The translations under genes and the position numbers were made by a program. A stretch of DNA of 64,000 bases. It comes from Amborella trichopoda. Its lineage: Eukaryota; Streptophyta; Magnoliopsida; Amborellales; Amborellaceae. Where the stretch lies: positions 5,030,895-5,094,894 of the forward strand of contig NW_006499603.1 in assembly GCF_000471905.2 (NCBI RefSeq). Reading direction: 5' to 3'. The notes beneath the pieces were generated by a model, which saw nothing but the letters and a program-made list of their open reading frames with translations, was not told the origin of the DNA and made no database searches. Of this stretch, positions 10,046 to 20,178 are shown piece by piece (position 1 is the first letter of the stretch; each line of letters begins with the position of its first letter).

Positions 10046-12793
10046 TGCTGGAAGATATTTTCATCGTCATGGGACCCTTGGTCAATAGAAGCCTAGCAAA
10101 CAATGAAAATTTTGATAGTCTCATAATTGCCCCAGAACTAGTCAAGATCTTCATGAGGACTCTCAAAATTCCCCTGCCATGTTTCGTTGCATTTTGACAT
10201 GTCTAAGGCAGTGCATACTGAGAAACAGTTCTGGCAAAATCAACCTCTAGCACCCTGAAATGGACCCCTATAACTATAACAATAATTTTTATATCTCAAT
10301 TTGTTGTGATACCATCGCCATTGGATTCGGCATGGTTGAAAACCCCCAAGGGTCAAATTTTGGTATAAACGAACACTCCAAAAAGAATTTAGAGGCAAAG
10401 AGCGAAACAGGAGGAGCTGCACGCTATTCCCGTGTGGCCACCCTGCAACTTCACACCATTAAAGGGACAGTCACTAATAGATACTTTCAACACTCATATC
10501 TTGCCTATCCCAAAGTGGATCGTGCTCAAATTTGGTGAAAATTCAGAAAATTTTGCCTATCCCAAGAAAGTGCAGAAAATTCAACAGCATCGTGCCTCAC
10601 TCAACTGGCTAAATCACACTGGTCGCGAGCCCGATCGACGTGAAACCAATTTCATCACATGCATAAGGTCTCAGACTATCTCTGACCCAACCCCTATAAA
10701 TGATGAACGGATAGATTCTACACACGAAGCCGATGAAGTGACTAAAAATTTCATCGTTGGAATTCCAGATTTCGACTAAAATTCCAAAGTAGAAAAATCT
10801 TTGTCCGGACACAAAATCGAGCTGTGTTTGTTGCCCTGTGATCATGACGGCATGCTCAGTGTGATCTATAGTACTCTATCGATCTGAAGGTTCAAGATTC
10901 ATTCCAAATCAAGTCACATGATCATGCCCTAAAAACATGATCCATGGCTCGAAGTTGGTATCAAATCGATCGACAGGCCGAGCCCTACAAGATAACAATC
11001 ATCTTTAGATCAACCGAGCATCAGAACAACCTCGGATCATCTATGAAAAATCATGCATATTCTAAGGCAACACAGGGACTGTTATGAAATTTTCTAATTT
11101 CTTTTAAATTAAATCTATCATTTTATACCCTATTTTCTAATTTCTTTTGATCATCCATCCATGTTTGGGCACACTTCCGTACATACCTCGTACCATCATT
11201 GTATGCAAAAAGGCTGGAACCCTTCACAAAAGAAAGAGTTTTTACTTAATAACGTTTCTCTTTCTTCTCATTGTTGGGTCACGTTTGGAGAGAGAGAAAC
11301 TTTTGGACCGATACCCCTAGGCTCAAGGTAAATTTTCTCTCTCATCTTTTCTCTCTTCTTCTTCTCCTCCTTCGTCTAAGCCTCCCTCAGAGGCCATGCA
11401 CAGCAGTGGCAGTGACGTGCATGCCTCTTCCTTTCTTTTCTTTTTTTCTCCTTCCTGTAATTCCACAGGTTGCGCATGGCGATGGTAGCACCATGCGCGA
11501 GCTCCTTTTCCTCTTCTGTTTCCGCGTCTCCATCTCTCGGTGAGATTTGCAGATGACGTTGTTCATCGCCGTCCACAGGTGTGTCCTCGATGTCTCAGCG
11601 AGGAACGCGGGTAGCAAAGCTTATTGCCATCAACGGGGGCTTCACCTTGCCACATGACTATCGCAAGTGGTGATGTTCATCGCCGACCGCGAAGGGTAGC
11701 GGTAATACTCATCACCGTCCGCGAGCTTCACTTTTGCGCCCGGCGCCTATCACCATGCGCAGGCTTCTTCCTTCACTCGATGCCCGTCACCTCACGCAGG
11801 CTTTTTCCATGCCTCTCCGCATCTTTCACCGTGCGCAAGCTTCCCTTGTGCCCCACACCTATTGTTGTGCGCTCCATGAGAGGTAATCACTGCGTGACCC
11901 ATGAGAAGTTATCATCGTGCACCACATCAGAAGCTATCGTCGTCCGCACGAGACGTGTGGCCTTCTCGCATTACCAACGGCGATGGTTCTTACCGTCCAC
12001 CGGTTTCTCTCATGTCTCAAGTCCAGCATCATGTGCCTCACAGGGAGCTATCGCAGTGAGCCTCACCAAAAGCCATTGCCGCCGGCACGGGATGCCGTGT
12101 CTTCTCGTGATGCCAAACGCGAGGCCCATCGCCATCTGGATTTTTCCTCCCTCTGCCGTCTCGCTCTCTCTCTCTTCATTCCATTTTCTTCTCTTCTTTC
12201 TTTTCTCTTATCACTTGAATGAGGGTAGACTTGGCCTAACACTACCATATCGGCCTTGGTTTCGAGTAGTATTGCTGTTGCGCTGGTCTCGAGTATCATG
12301 CTCGTCTTGCTACCACTCCGAGTCGGTAAATTTCCAGCTGTCACGCTAGTCTCGTCTCTTCATCAAGTTCTCTTCTCTTTTCTATCTTTATTTGAACTTT
12401 CCACTTCATCACTCCAACTTCTCACATTCTTAACCATGCGAATGTGTGTTTCTCTAAGACAAGGGTGGGCCTTTCGGCCCACTTATCTTGCAAGTTAACC
12501 ATAGTAGTGTTGTGCAAAAAACCAGGTGATTGCACGTCAAGGGAGGTGATTCTGAACCAGGTCAAGCATTTGAGAGGCTTTCTTCATGATCTTAGAGGGC
12601 ACCCACGCCAGCCAACCCGAGTAAGTCCTGAACCCACCTTAAATTCCTTTCTCATCAATTGGTATGCCTACCCTTGCTCTTGAGCAAGGTTCCTGAGAGA
12701 GCGATCTCAAGTCCCGGGTTCACTAGAAACCCAAGATACATGTTGCCAGATCATTTAGATCCGAAGGGCAAGAAGAGGCACCTAACCACTCAC
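10041..12793 (+). mobile_element. Solo Tat LTR (LTR1) with imperfect target duplication CCCAC/CTCAC
   Basis: LTR1 spans 10046 (TGCTGGAAGATATT) to 12788 (CACCTAACCA), 2743 bp, and aligns along its length with LTR2 to LTR6. It is flanked by CCCAC at 10041-10045 and CTCAC at 12789-12793, one mismatch apart. No primer site follows and no element interior adjoins, so it is best read as a solo LTR. Hairpins: H1 11391-11426, H2 11472-11498, H3 12456-12489, H4 12672-12689. About 105 bp of U3 near 10538-10565 are replaced by a short filler that copies nearby words. No clear TATA box; the polyadenylation-type word is decayed to AATAAC. Confidence 0.75.
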
Positions 12794-13460
12794 TGGTTCC
12801 AATTCTCGAGAGGTATTAACTCCCAGGCCTCTTCAGTTTCCGCAACCATCACTCCTCGTCAATAGTCCGTCCACCTTCTCACGACCTTTGGCCTCCCCTG
12901 CAATACTTTGAGTTTCACCAAACACTCCTCTGGTCACCGGAGATCTCCGTCTGACCCTGCTCTTTCCCTTTTCAACAGCCGGGAAAATCAAAAACCACTA
13001 GAATCCCCGGAAAGCTTCCTGTAGGTTTCCCTTCTCCCTGTTTTCGCACTTCAATTGTTTACCATAAACTCATCGAAATTCCACAGCTTTTTTGGTGAGC
13101 CCACTGCTACTACTCCTCCTTCTTTGCTTCTGATAGCCAGGGGGACTGTCAAACTCCCCTTATTTCTCTGCAACCTCCCCTTCAGCCATGGGACTATCAG
13201 GAAAGCTCCACAACTTTGGCAAAACACAACTGCGACTCTTGAGCTTCTCCAGAAAAGTCTCAATGAAGCTTTGAGTAGCCCTCGTCTCTTGCTCGAGAAG
13301 CTTTGACACTCCTCGAAAACCACTTGCAAACACGGTGCAAAGCTCCATGACCTGCTCGAGCTAGTCAGAAAGCTTCTAAGGGCTTGGATATTGCAGATTT
13401 TGGCGAAAAATCTAGCTGAAAAAACTATTGACAAAGGCTCCAGCTCTCTCTCTCTCTAAA
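12794..13460 (-). other. 5' untranslated region of the lost antisense gene of A
   Basis: This stretch aligns with 44740-45240 of B and 60800-61440 of C, including repeated words such as CCGGNGAG and CCACTG. The minus-strand frame 13434-13051 lies wholly inside this conserved non-coding block, so I do not call it a gene. A CT run followed by an A run lies at 13444-13467. Confidence 0.55.
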
Positions 13461-13478
13461 AAAAAAATCTCTTCAATT

Positions 13479-13526
13479 GTTTTACCCTTCGGTAAAACAG
13501 TAAAATAAGGTTTTCCCCCTTTTATA
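13479..13526 (-). promoter_or_regulatory. Antisense promoter of A: TATA box plus start-site hairpin
   Basis: The minus strand reads TATAAAAGGGGG (13526-13515). About 20-25 bases downstream is an inverted repeat, GTTTTAC, six bases, GTAAAAC (13479-13498). The same layout occurs in B (45251-45298) and C (61426-61498). In A the gene it would serve is deleted. Confidence 0.6.
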
Positions 13527-13659
13527 CTCACAGTGCCACAAACTGCCCCAAACAAGTTCAAAAAGACGATGCAGTCCCCTTCTTTAGACAGCAATAAGAC
13601 CAAACTAGGGTGGTTCAAGCCCGAGGCACAAAAGGGTTACGGTTTTGCTCAGCGTAGGA

Positions 13660-13910
13660 TGCTACCATTGTGCGCTGCGTAAGATGCTATCGCCGCGCAC
13701 CTTCGTCAAGTGCTATCATCGCGCGCCTTCATTAAGGGCCATTGTCAAGCGCCCTCACTAAAGGCCATTGCCGCGTGCTACACCCAGAGGCACTGGCCAT
13801 GTGCTGTGTAAGATGCTATCGCCACATACTATCGCCGCGTGCCTTCGTCAAGGGCCATCTCCGCACGCCCTTGCCAAAGGCCATCACCCCGTGCCTCACC
13901 AAGTGGTTAA
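13660..13910 (+). repeat. Degenerate minisatellite, unit about 28-30 bp
   Basis: Repeated words such as GCCATCGCCGCGTGCCTTCG and CTTCGTCAAGGGCCATC recur about every 28-30 bases. The same unit is found in B at 45400-45600 and in U5 of LTR5 at 35740-35800. No reading frame is supported. Confidence 0.6.
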
Positions 13911-14099
13911 TGCTTCATCAAAACCCTAACGCCGCGAGCACAATCCATAACTCAACGTCGTGTGCACGTCATGGCACTCTTACTTGGATCTTCATCCTGC
14001 ATCCCTAGGAAGTTCATTCCCTGCACCCCAATCTCACTCCTCCGGGGGTCGAGTCCCCAATTACGAGTCTATTTCCCTAGGAGTCACATTCTCCCCCAC

Positions 14100-14330
14100 A
14101 AAATGGTCCATGCTGCATGACCTTAAACTGCACAGCCATGGTCTGTGTTGTATGACCTTAAACTACACAGCCACGTTCTCGATACACGACCCTAAACTGC
14201 ATGGTCTAAACTACATGACCTTAAACTATAGCGAAGGTCTAGTTGCACAACCTTAAACTGCATGATCTTAGCTGCATGACTTTAAACTGCATAGCCATGG
14301 TCCGAGCTACAAGACCTTAAAATTGTAACG
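14100..14330 (+). repeat. 35-bp tandem array, block 1 of A
   Basis: Monomers contain CATGACCTTAAACTGCA and CAGCCATGGTCC. The array is imperfect and continues after a unique spacer at 14815. Related arrays lie in B and C at the same relative place. Confidence 0.7.
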
Positions 14331-14814
14331 CACGTCCCTGTAGTATAACAATAAACAGCTCGACAAATAGTACACACGCAGGACTTTAAACTGTGAAATG
14401 GACACACCCCCTCGCGAGGTGTATTCCATCAACATCCTCAGTGGAGTTAGCGTATACAAAAGAGAAAAGGAGTCATGCTTACCCCTTCAATCGCCAGTGG
14501 GTCTATCTCACACCAGCACCTCAGTAGGAGTCACACCCTATTGGGACCTACTACCCTAATGGGGTTGCATCTTTACTCTGGCATGTCATTCTTAGCAGAG
14601 TTACATGCATACTCTTACTCATCAACCCTAGGGAATCACACTTACCCTCTGAATCTCTCTTGAAGTCCGCTTTCGCTCGCCACTCCTAGTTGGGCCACCA
14701 TCTTCATCTAAATCTCTCTGCTTATGTATAACCTCCACTATCTTTATCCCCAGGGAGTCAGATTGCTATCCACAGACATGTTCCCCATGCAGATTCACCT
14801 ACATGGAGACCCAA
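14331..14814 (+). other. Unique spacer between the two 35-bp arrays of A
   Basis: This is non-coding but conserved: B has it at about 46190-46660 and C has parts of it at about 62100-62430 and 62640-62760. It contains recurrent short words such as CCCAGGGAGTCA and AGTGGAGTTAG. I see no gene. Confidence 0.5.
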
Positions 14815-15480
14815 GCCGTGGTCCATGTTGCATGACCTTAAACTGCACAGCCATGGTGTATGTTGCATGATCTTAAACTGCACAGCCATGGTTCATGCTG
14901 CATGACCTTAAACTGCACAACCATGGTCCATGCTTCATGACCTTAAATTGCACAGCTGTAGTTCATGTTGCATGACCCTAAACTACACAGCCTTAGTCCG
15001 CGTTGCAAGACCTTAAACTGCACAGCCATGGTCCAAACTATATGACCTTAAACTATAGTGGCAGTCTAGTTGCACGACGTTAAACTGCCTAGTCCTAGCT
15101 TCATGACTGTAAACTGCATAGCCATGGTCCAAACTATATGACCTTAAACTGTAACAGAGGTCTAGTTGCACGACTTTAAACTGCCTAGTCCTAGCTTCAT
15201 GACTTTATACTACATAGCCACGGTCCGACCTATATTACCATAAACCATAGTCTACATCCTAGCTGTATGATAATAATAGGGTCAGCATCACGGTCCAAAC
15301 TATATGACCTTAAACTATAGTGTAGGTCTAGTTGCACAACCGTAAACTATCTGGTCCTAATTGCATGACTTTAAACTGTATAACCACAGTTCAAGATATA
15401 TGACCTTAAATCATAGTGCACATCCTGGTCGCACGATGTTAAACTACTTTGCACAGGTCCCGAAGGCACGACCTTTAACT
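14815..15480 (+). repeat. 35-bp tandem array, block 2 of A
   Basis: The first monomers are exactly 35 bp apart (from about 14821), each with CATGACCTTAAACTGCACAG and CCATGGT. Later ones vary to forms with CTATATGACCTTAAACTATAG and GTTGCACGAC. Small open frames here are by-products of the repeat. Confidence 0.8.
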
Positions 15481-17021
15481 TTCCCCCACATACATGCACA
15501 CGCCCTTTACGTGCATTTTCACGCACGCTTTCCCTAACCAACCCATTGGTGTGTGCGCACCACCTTTATTGCTTCCCCAGTGAAGCCATTCACTTCACTA
15601 CTAGTATTCATCATTCCTCAGTGAGTCTCACCCATGCTCACAAAGATAGCAAACCATCTCGCCATCCATACTCGTCATCAACTAGTGGGTCACCACTTTT
15701 CATCCACCATTACCTTTCATCTTTCATAGGTAGCCTTGTGCCATCTCCCCAAAGTGTGTCAAGGCTATCACCATACCCACTATATGGCCTCCTTAGACTG
15801 TCATTCGTCACCATTATGGTCCAGCTGTATGACTTTGAACTATTGTACACGTCCTGACCGCATGATGTTAAAAGGCTTCACACAGGTCACGAAGGCATGA
15901 CCCTAAACACTCCTTCTCAACAAAAAAAAGGGCATGGTATAAACCTAGACAAGGGAACACCATGAGTAAAAATGATGGACGGAAATGGTCATGAAACCAT
16001 GAGCAAAAGAGTTCCGTGAAAATAAAAAACCAGGCATAGTGAAAACCCAAAAGGGCATCGTGAGCAAAAACGGATGAAAGGGGTGGATATGGCCTCAAGG
16101 TCATGGTTAAAAGAGCCCGAAAATCATGGAGGTTGGTGAAAACCCTCTTTACGGCGCCACTTCCCTTGTTCAAGTGAAAATCCGTAAAAGGGCGCTTGGA
16201 CCGACAAAACAGGTTGACACACTACCACAGCCTCAGCGGGCACTCAATTGCCAAACAAGCATAATTCCATTGAGGTCTACCGACAACCCTCAACTGTCAA
16301 CATCCAATCACACCACAAAATGGCTCATCAGGGAGTGAGAGCCGCATAAGATTTCCCACACTTCAACATCAACAAACAACAAGAGTCCGTGAGGGTGAGG
16401 ACGATGACCGAAAGATCCCTCCAAAATGTTAAAGACCATCACGAAGGCAAGAAACTGATGAAGCCCGAGCCTAACCTACCAGAGACTTCAGTTTATTCTC
16501 ACCATAAGATCACCTTCCTTAGCTAACAAGGCCAAACCTTTTGGATCCTGTAGGATGGGGCCCACAAGGCTGCCTTGTCAAAATTCCCCTAGCTAACAAG
16601 TGAAGACTTTCGAGATAGGTCAGAAGCGCCTAACTAGACCCCGCTAGACGAGACCTATCGAGACACCTGAACATCAAAAGCAAACATGTTGTACCAGTGA
16701 ACAATGTCGACCAAAGTTCATAGTACTTGGCCTCGAAATATGCCCGATTCTGGCCAATGAGGTCCCTACAAAATCCTCAAGCTGTTAGAATCGCAAATAG
16801 TCCCTCGAGGGGAGGACTTCAACAGGATCCCTCAAAGGTTTTTCTCCCCCTAAAGTCTCCACAGGTGGACCCGTACATTGCATCCAGACGTCCAAGCATC
16901 CTAGTCACAGCATTGCGTGGACCTCCTCAGCATTTGCATAGTCCTTTGCTAGCTCAAAAGAAATTTCCTAAATTATTTCACTTCTTGATTATATCAAAGC
17001 ACAACATTCGACTGGGCATGT
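15481..17021 (+). other. 3' non-coding end of element A up to LTR2
   Basis: No gene is supported. Blocks align with B at 46916-48494. One copy of the 46-48 bp unit that is repeated five times in B is present at about 16319-16365. The last bases before the LTR form an inverted repeat, ACAACAT (17001-17007) and ATGTTGT (17018-17024), that reaches into the LTR start. There is no purine-rich tract next to the LTR. Confidence 0.6.
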
Positions 17022-19856
17022 TGTTGGAAGATATCTTTCATCATCAAGGGGCCCCCGCTCAATAGAAGCCTAGCAAACAGTGGAAATCCTGACAGTCTCA
17101 AAATAGCCCAATAACTGGTCAAGATCTTCATAAGAACTCTCAAAAGTCTCTTGCCAATTTTTATCACATTTCAACATGTCTAAGGTAGTACAAACTGAGA
17201 AACAGTTCTGGCAGAATCAGCCTCTAGCAACTTGAAATGGACACCTATAACTAGAGCTACATTTTCGGTGTCTCAATTTGTTGTGGGCACCATAGCCATT
17301 AGATCCAGCATGATTAAAAACACTCAGGGGTAAAATTTTAGCTTAAACAGACACTCTAAAAAGAAGTTATAGGCAAAAGAGCTAAACAGGAGGAGCCGCA
17401 TGCTATTCCCGTACGGCCACCCTGCAACTCCACAACATTAAACGGACAGTCATAAACAATGACTTTCGACGCTCATATCTCACCCGTCCCAAGTTAGATC
17501 ATGCTCAAATTTGGTGAGCGTGTTCATGTCGTCAAGACGAGCATTTCGATATGTGGCACACCCCGCGACGACGCCCGAGCATGAAGAAAAACTAGAGAGA
17601 GTTGCTAATCAGTGAAGAAAGTACAAAAAATTCAGCAGCGTCGTGCCTCGCTCGAGTGGCCAAACCACACCGCTCGCGAGCCCGATCGACGTGAAACCAA
17701 TTTCATCGCATGCATAACTTCTCGAGCTATCTCTGACTCGAATGTCGTACATGATGAACAATCGAATTCTGCACAGAAACCCGATGAAGTGACTGCAAAT
17801 TTTGTCGTTGAAATTTTAGATTACGATCAAAATTCCAAAGTTGCAAAATCATTGTCCGGGCACGAAATAGATCTAGGTTTGTTGCCCCCCGATCGAGATG
17901 ATATGCTCAGTGTGATCCAGCAATCACAAAAAACATCAAGGAACAAGCACACTATCGATCTGAAGTTTCAAGATCCATTCAAATTTCAAGTCACATGATC
18001 GTGCCCTAATAACCCTATCTATGGCTCGAAGTTGGTATCAAATCGATCGTCATTCCAAGCTCTATAAGAAAACAATCATCTTTAGATCAACCAGGCATCC
18101 AAACAACCCCGGATCATCCATGAAAAATCATGCACACTCTAGGGCAACACAGGGATTGTTATGGAATTCCATAAATTGTTAGGAAGGGGCAAATCTTTCA
18201 TTTTGTACCTTATTTTTTAATTTATTTTAATTCAATCAAATCTTAATTTCTAGTAATTAGGTTTAATTTTGATCATCCACCTATGTTTGGACACACTTCA
18301 ATATATATCTCGTACCATCATTGAACACAAAGGATGTAACCCTTCACAAAAGAGAGTGTTTTTACTTAATAAAGTTTCTCTTTCTTCTCATTGTTGGGTA
18401 AATTCTCTCCCTCATATTTTCTCTCTTCTTCTTATCCTCCTTCATATGAGCCTCCCTTAGAGGCCATGCATGGCAATGGCAGTGTCGTGCATGCCTCTTC
18501 CTTTCTTTCTTTTTTTCTCCTTCCTGTAATTCCACATGTCGCGCACGGTGACGGTAGCACCATGCGTGAGCTCCTTTTCCTCTTTTGTTTACGCGTCTCC
18601 ATCTCTCGATGAGATTTGTAGACAGCGCTACTCATCATCGTCCACAGGTGTGTCCTCGACGTCTCAGCGAGGAACACAAGTAGCGCAGCTTATTGCCATC
18701 TGTTGGCGCTTCACCCTGCCGCGTGACTATCGCTGGGAGCGATGTCCATCATCGTTGGTGAAGGTTCGCATCAATACTCATCACTGTCCATGAGCTTCTC
18801 TTTTGAGCCTGGTGCCTATCGTCGTGCATAGGCTTCTTCCATTCGCTTGGTGCCCATCGCCGCACACAGACTCTTTCTGCGCCCCTCCACATCTATCGCC
18901 GTGCGCAAGCTTCCCTTGTGCCCCACACTTATCATCATGTGCTCCATGAGAGGTAATCGCCGAGTTACCCATGAGAAGTTATCGTCGTGCTCCTCACTAG
19001 AAGCTATCGTCGTCCGCAAGAGACATGTGACCTTCTCGTGTTACCAACGGCGATGCTTCTTGTCATCCACGGGCTTCTCTCATGTCCCACGTCTAGCGTC
19101 GTGTTCCTCGCGAGGTGCTACCGCCGTGAGCCTCACCAGAAGCAATCGCTGCCCGCAAGGGACGCGGTGTCTTCTCATGATGCCAACGACGTGGCCCATC
19201 GTCGTCTCGATTCTTCCTCCCTCCGCCGTCTCGGTATCTCTCTTCATTCCATTTTCTTCTCTTCTTTCTTTTCTCTTATCACTTGACTGAGGGTAGACTT
19301 GGCCTAACACTGCCATATCGACCTCGATTTCGAGTAATATTGTCGTCACGCTAGTCTCGAGTACCATGCCCATCTTGCTACCACTGTGAGTCGGTAACTT
19401 TCCAGCTGTCATGCCAGTCTCGCCTCTTCATCAAGTTCACTTCTCTTTTCTATCTTTATTTGAACTTTCTACTTCATCACTCCAACTTCTCAAATTTTGG
19501 GCCATGCAAATGTGCGTTGCTCTAAGACAAGGGGGGGCCTTTCGGCCCACTTGTCTTGTAAGTTAACCATAGTAGTGTTGTGTAGAAAATAAGGTGATCG
19601 CAGGTCAAGAAAGGCGATTCCAAACCAGCTAAAGTAGTCGGGGGCTTTCCCCGTGATCTAGGAGGGCACCAACGCGAGCCAACTCGAGTAAGTCCTGAAC
19701 CCACCTTAAATTCCTCTCTCATCGGTTGGTATTCATGCCCTTGCTTTTGAGCAAGGTTCTTGAGAGAGCGATCTCAAGTCCCGAGTTCACTAGAAATATG
19801 AGATACGTGCTGCCAGATCATCTAGATCCAGAAGGTGAGATCGAGGCACCTAACCA
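17022..19856 (+). repeat. LTR2, 3' LTR of element A (2835 bp)
   Basis: It begins TGTTGGAAGATATC and ends CACCTAACCA. A TATA-like run ATATATAT lies at 18300 and AATAAA at 18368-18373, placing the transcript start and end near there, with U3 about 1.3 kb and U5 about 1.4 kb. A pyrimidine-rich stretch follows, then hairpins H1 18461-18496, H2 18541-18566, H3 19524-19557 and H4 19739-19756. The frames at 18391-19290 are low-complexity translations of U5 and are not called. Confidence 0.85.
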
Positions 19857-20178
19857 GTGAGGATTGTAAATGCCAATCTCTTCATGTCACAAACGCATCC
19901 GATAGGATGAAGACATTAAAAACTAATTCCTACGGTCCGGTGAGGTGAGGATAGCGACAAGATCCCTCAAAGACTCTTCTCTCCCAAAATTCTCCATGGA
20001 TGGATCTGCGACAAATGCGTCCAAACGTCTGAGCATCCTAGTTACAACATTACGTGGATTTCTCCTCGGCGTTCATGTGGTCCTATGGCTAAGAAGAAAA
20101 AAGAAATAAAGCCAGAAGAAATTTTTTGAATGTTATCCTTCTTGCTTCTCTAGAAGTATAACATTCAATGAGGCATGT
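19857..20178 (+). mobile_element. 3' internal tail of a Tat copy (C'), left part cut off by A
   Basis: It aligns with the last part of element A before LTR2 (about 16800-17021): AAGATCCCTCAAAG, GAGCATCCTAGTTACAACATTACGTGGA and the junction inverted repeat ATAACAT (20158-20164) with ATGTTGT (20175-20181). LTR3 follows directly. A purine-rich stretch lies at about 20091-20130, some 50 bp before the LTR. A is inserted immediately to the left. Confidence 0.7.

Larger units (their letters stand above)
2941..19856 (+). mobile_element. Element A: Tat-lineage Ty3/gypsy retrotransposon with pol, 5' part lost behind E
   Basis: Order on the plus strand: gag, RT, gypsy RNase H, archaeal-type RNase H, integrase, 3' non-coding region, 3' LTR (LTR2). 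The second RNase H between the first and the integrase is diagnostic of the Tat lineage. The 5' LTR and primer site are not in the window. The protease and the body of the antisense gene are missing by deletion, and solo LTR1 interrupts the 3' region. Relatives B and C lie further right in the same window. The likely right target duplication is GTGAG at 19857-19861; the left one is not visible. Confidence 0.85.

Noticed and set aside
11271-12498. Long plus-strand frames in U5 of LTR1 (and similar ones in LTR2 to LTR6)
   Set aside because: They are Ser/Arg/Cys/His-rich translations of a degenerate repeat, in different frames in each LTR, without shared start or end.
10046-12788. LTR1 as the 5' LTR of the following 3' region
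   Set aside because: No primer site or gag follows, and short duplications flank it, so a solo LTR fits better.
13051-13434. Minus-strand frame of 127 codons as a gene
   Set aside because: It lies in the block conserved as antisense 5' leader; B and C have no matching frame.
14821-15100. Evenly spaced 35-bp repeats as a CRISPR array
   Set aside because: There are no unique spacers, the repeats are diverged and abut each other, and the context is a plant retrotransposon.
16140-16165. TGGCGCCGTAAAGAG on the minus strand as a primer-binding site
   Set aside because: The equivalent places in B (47640) and C (63345) do not keep the match, and no LTR end adjoins.
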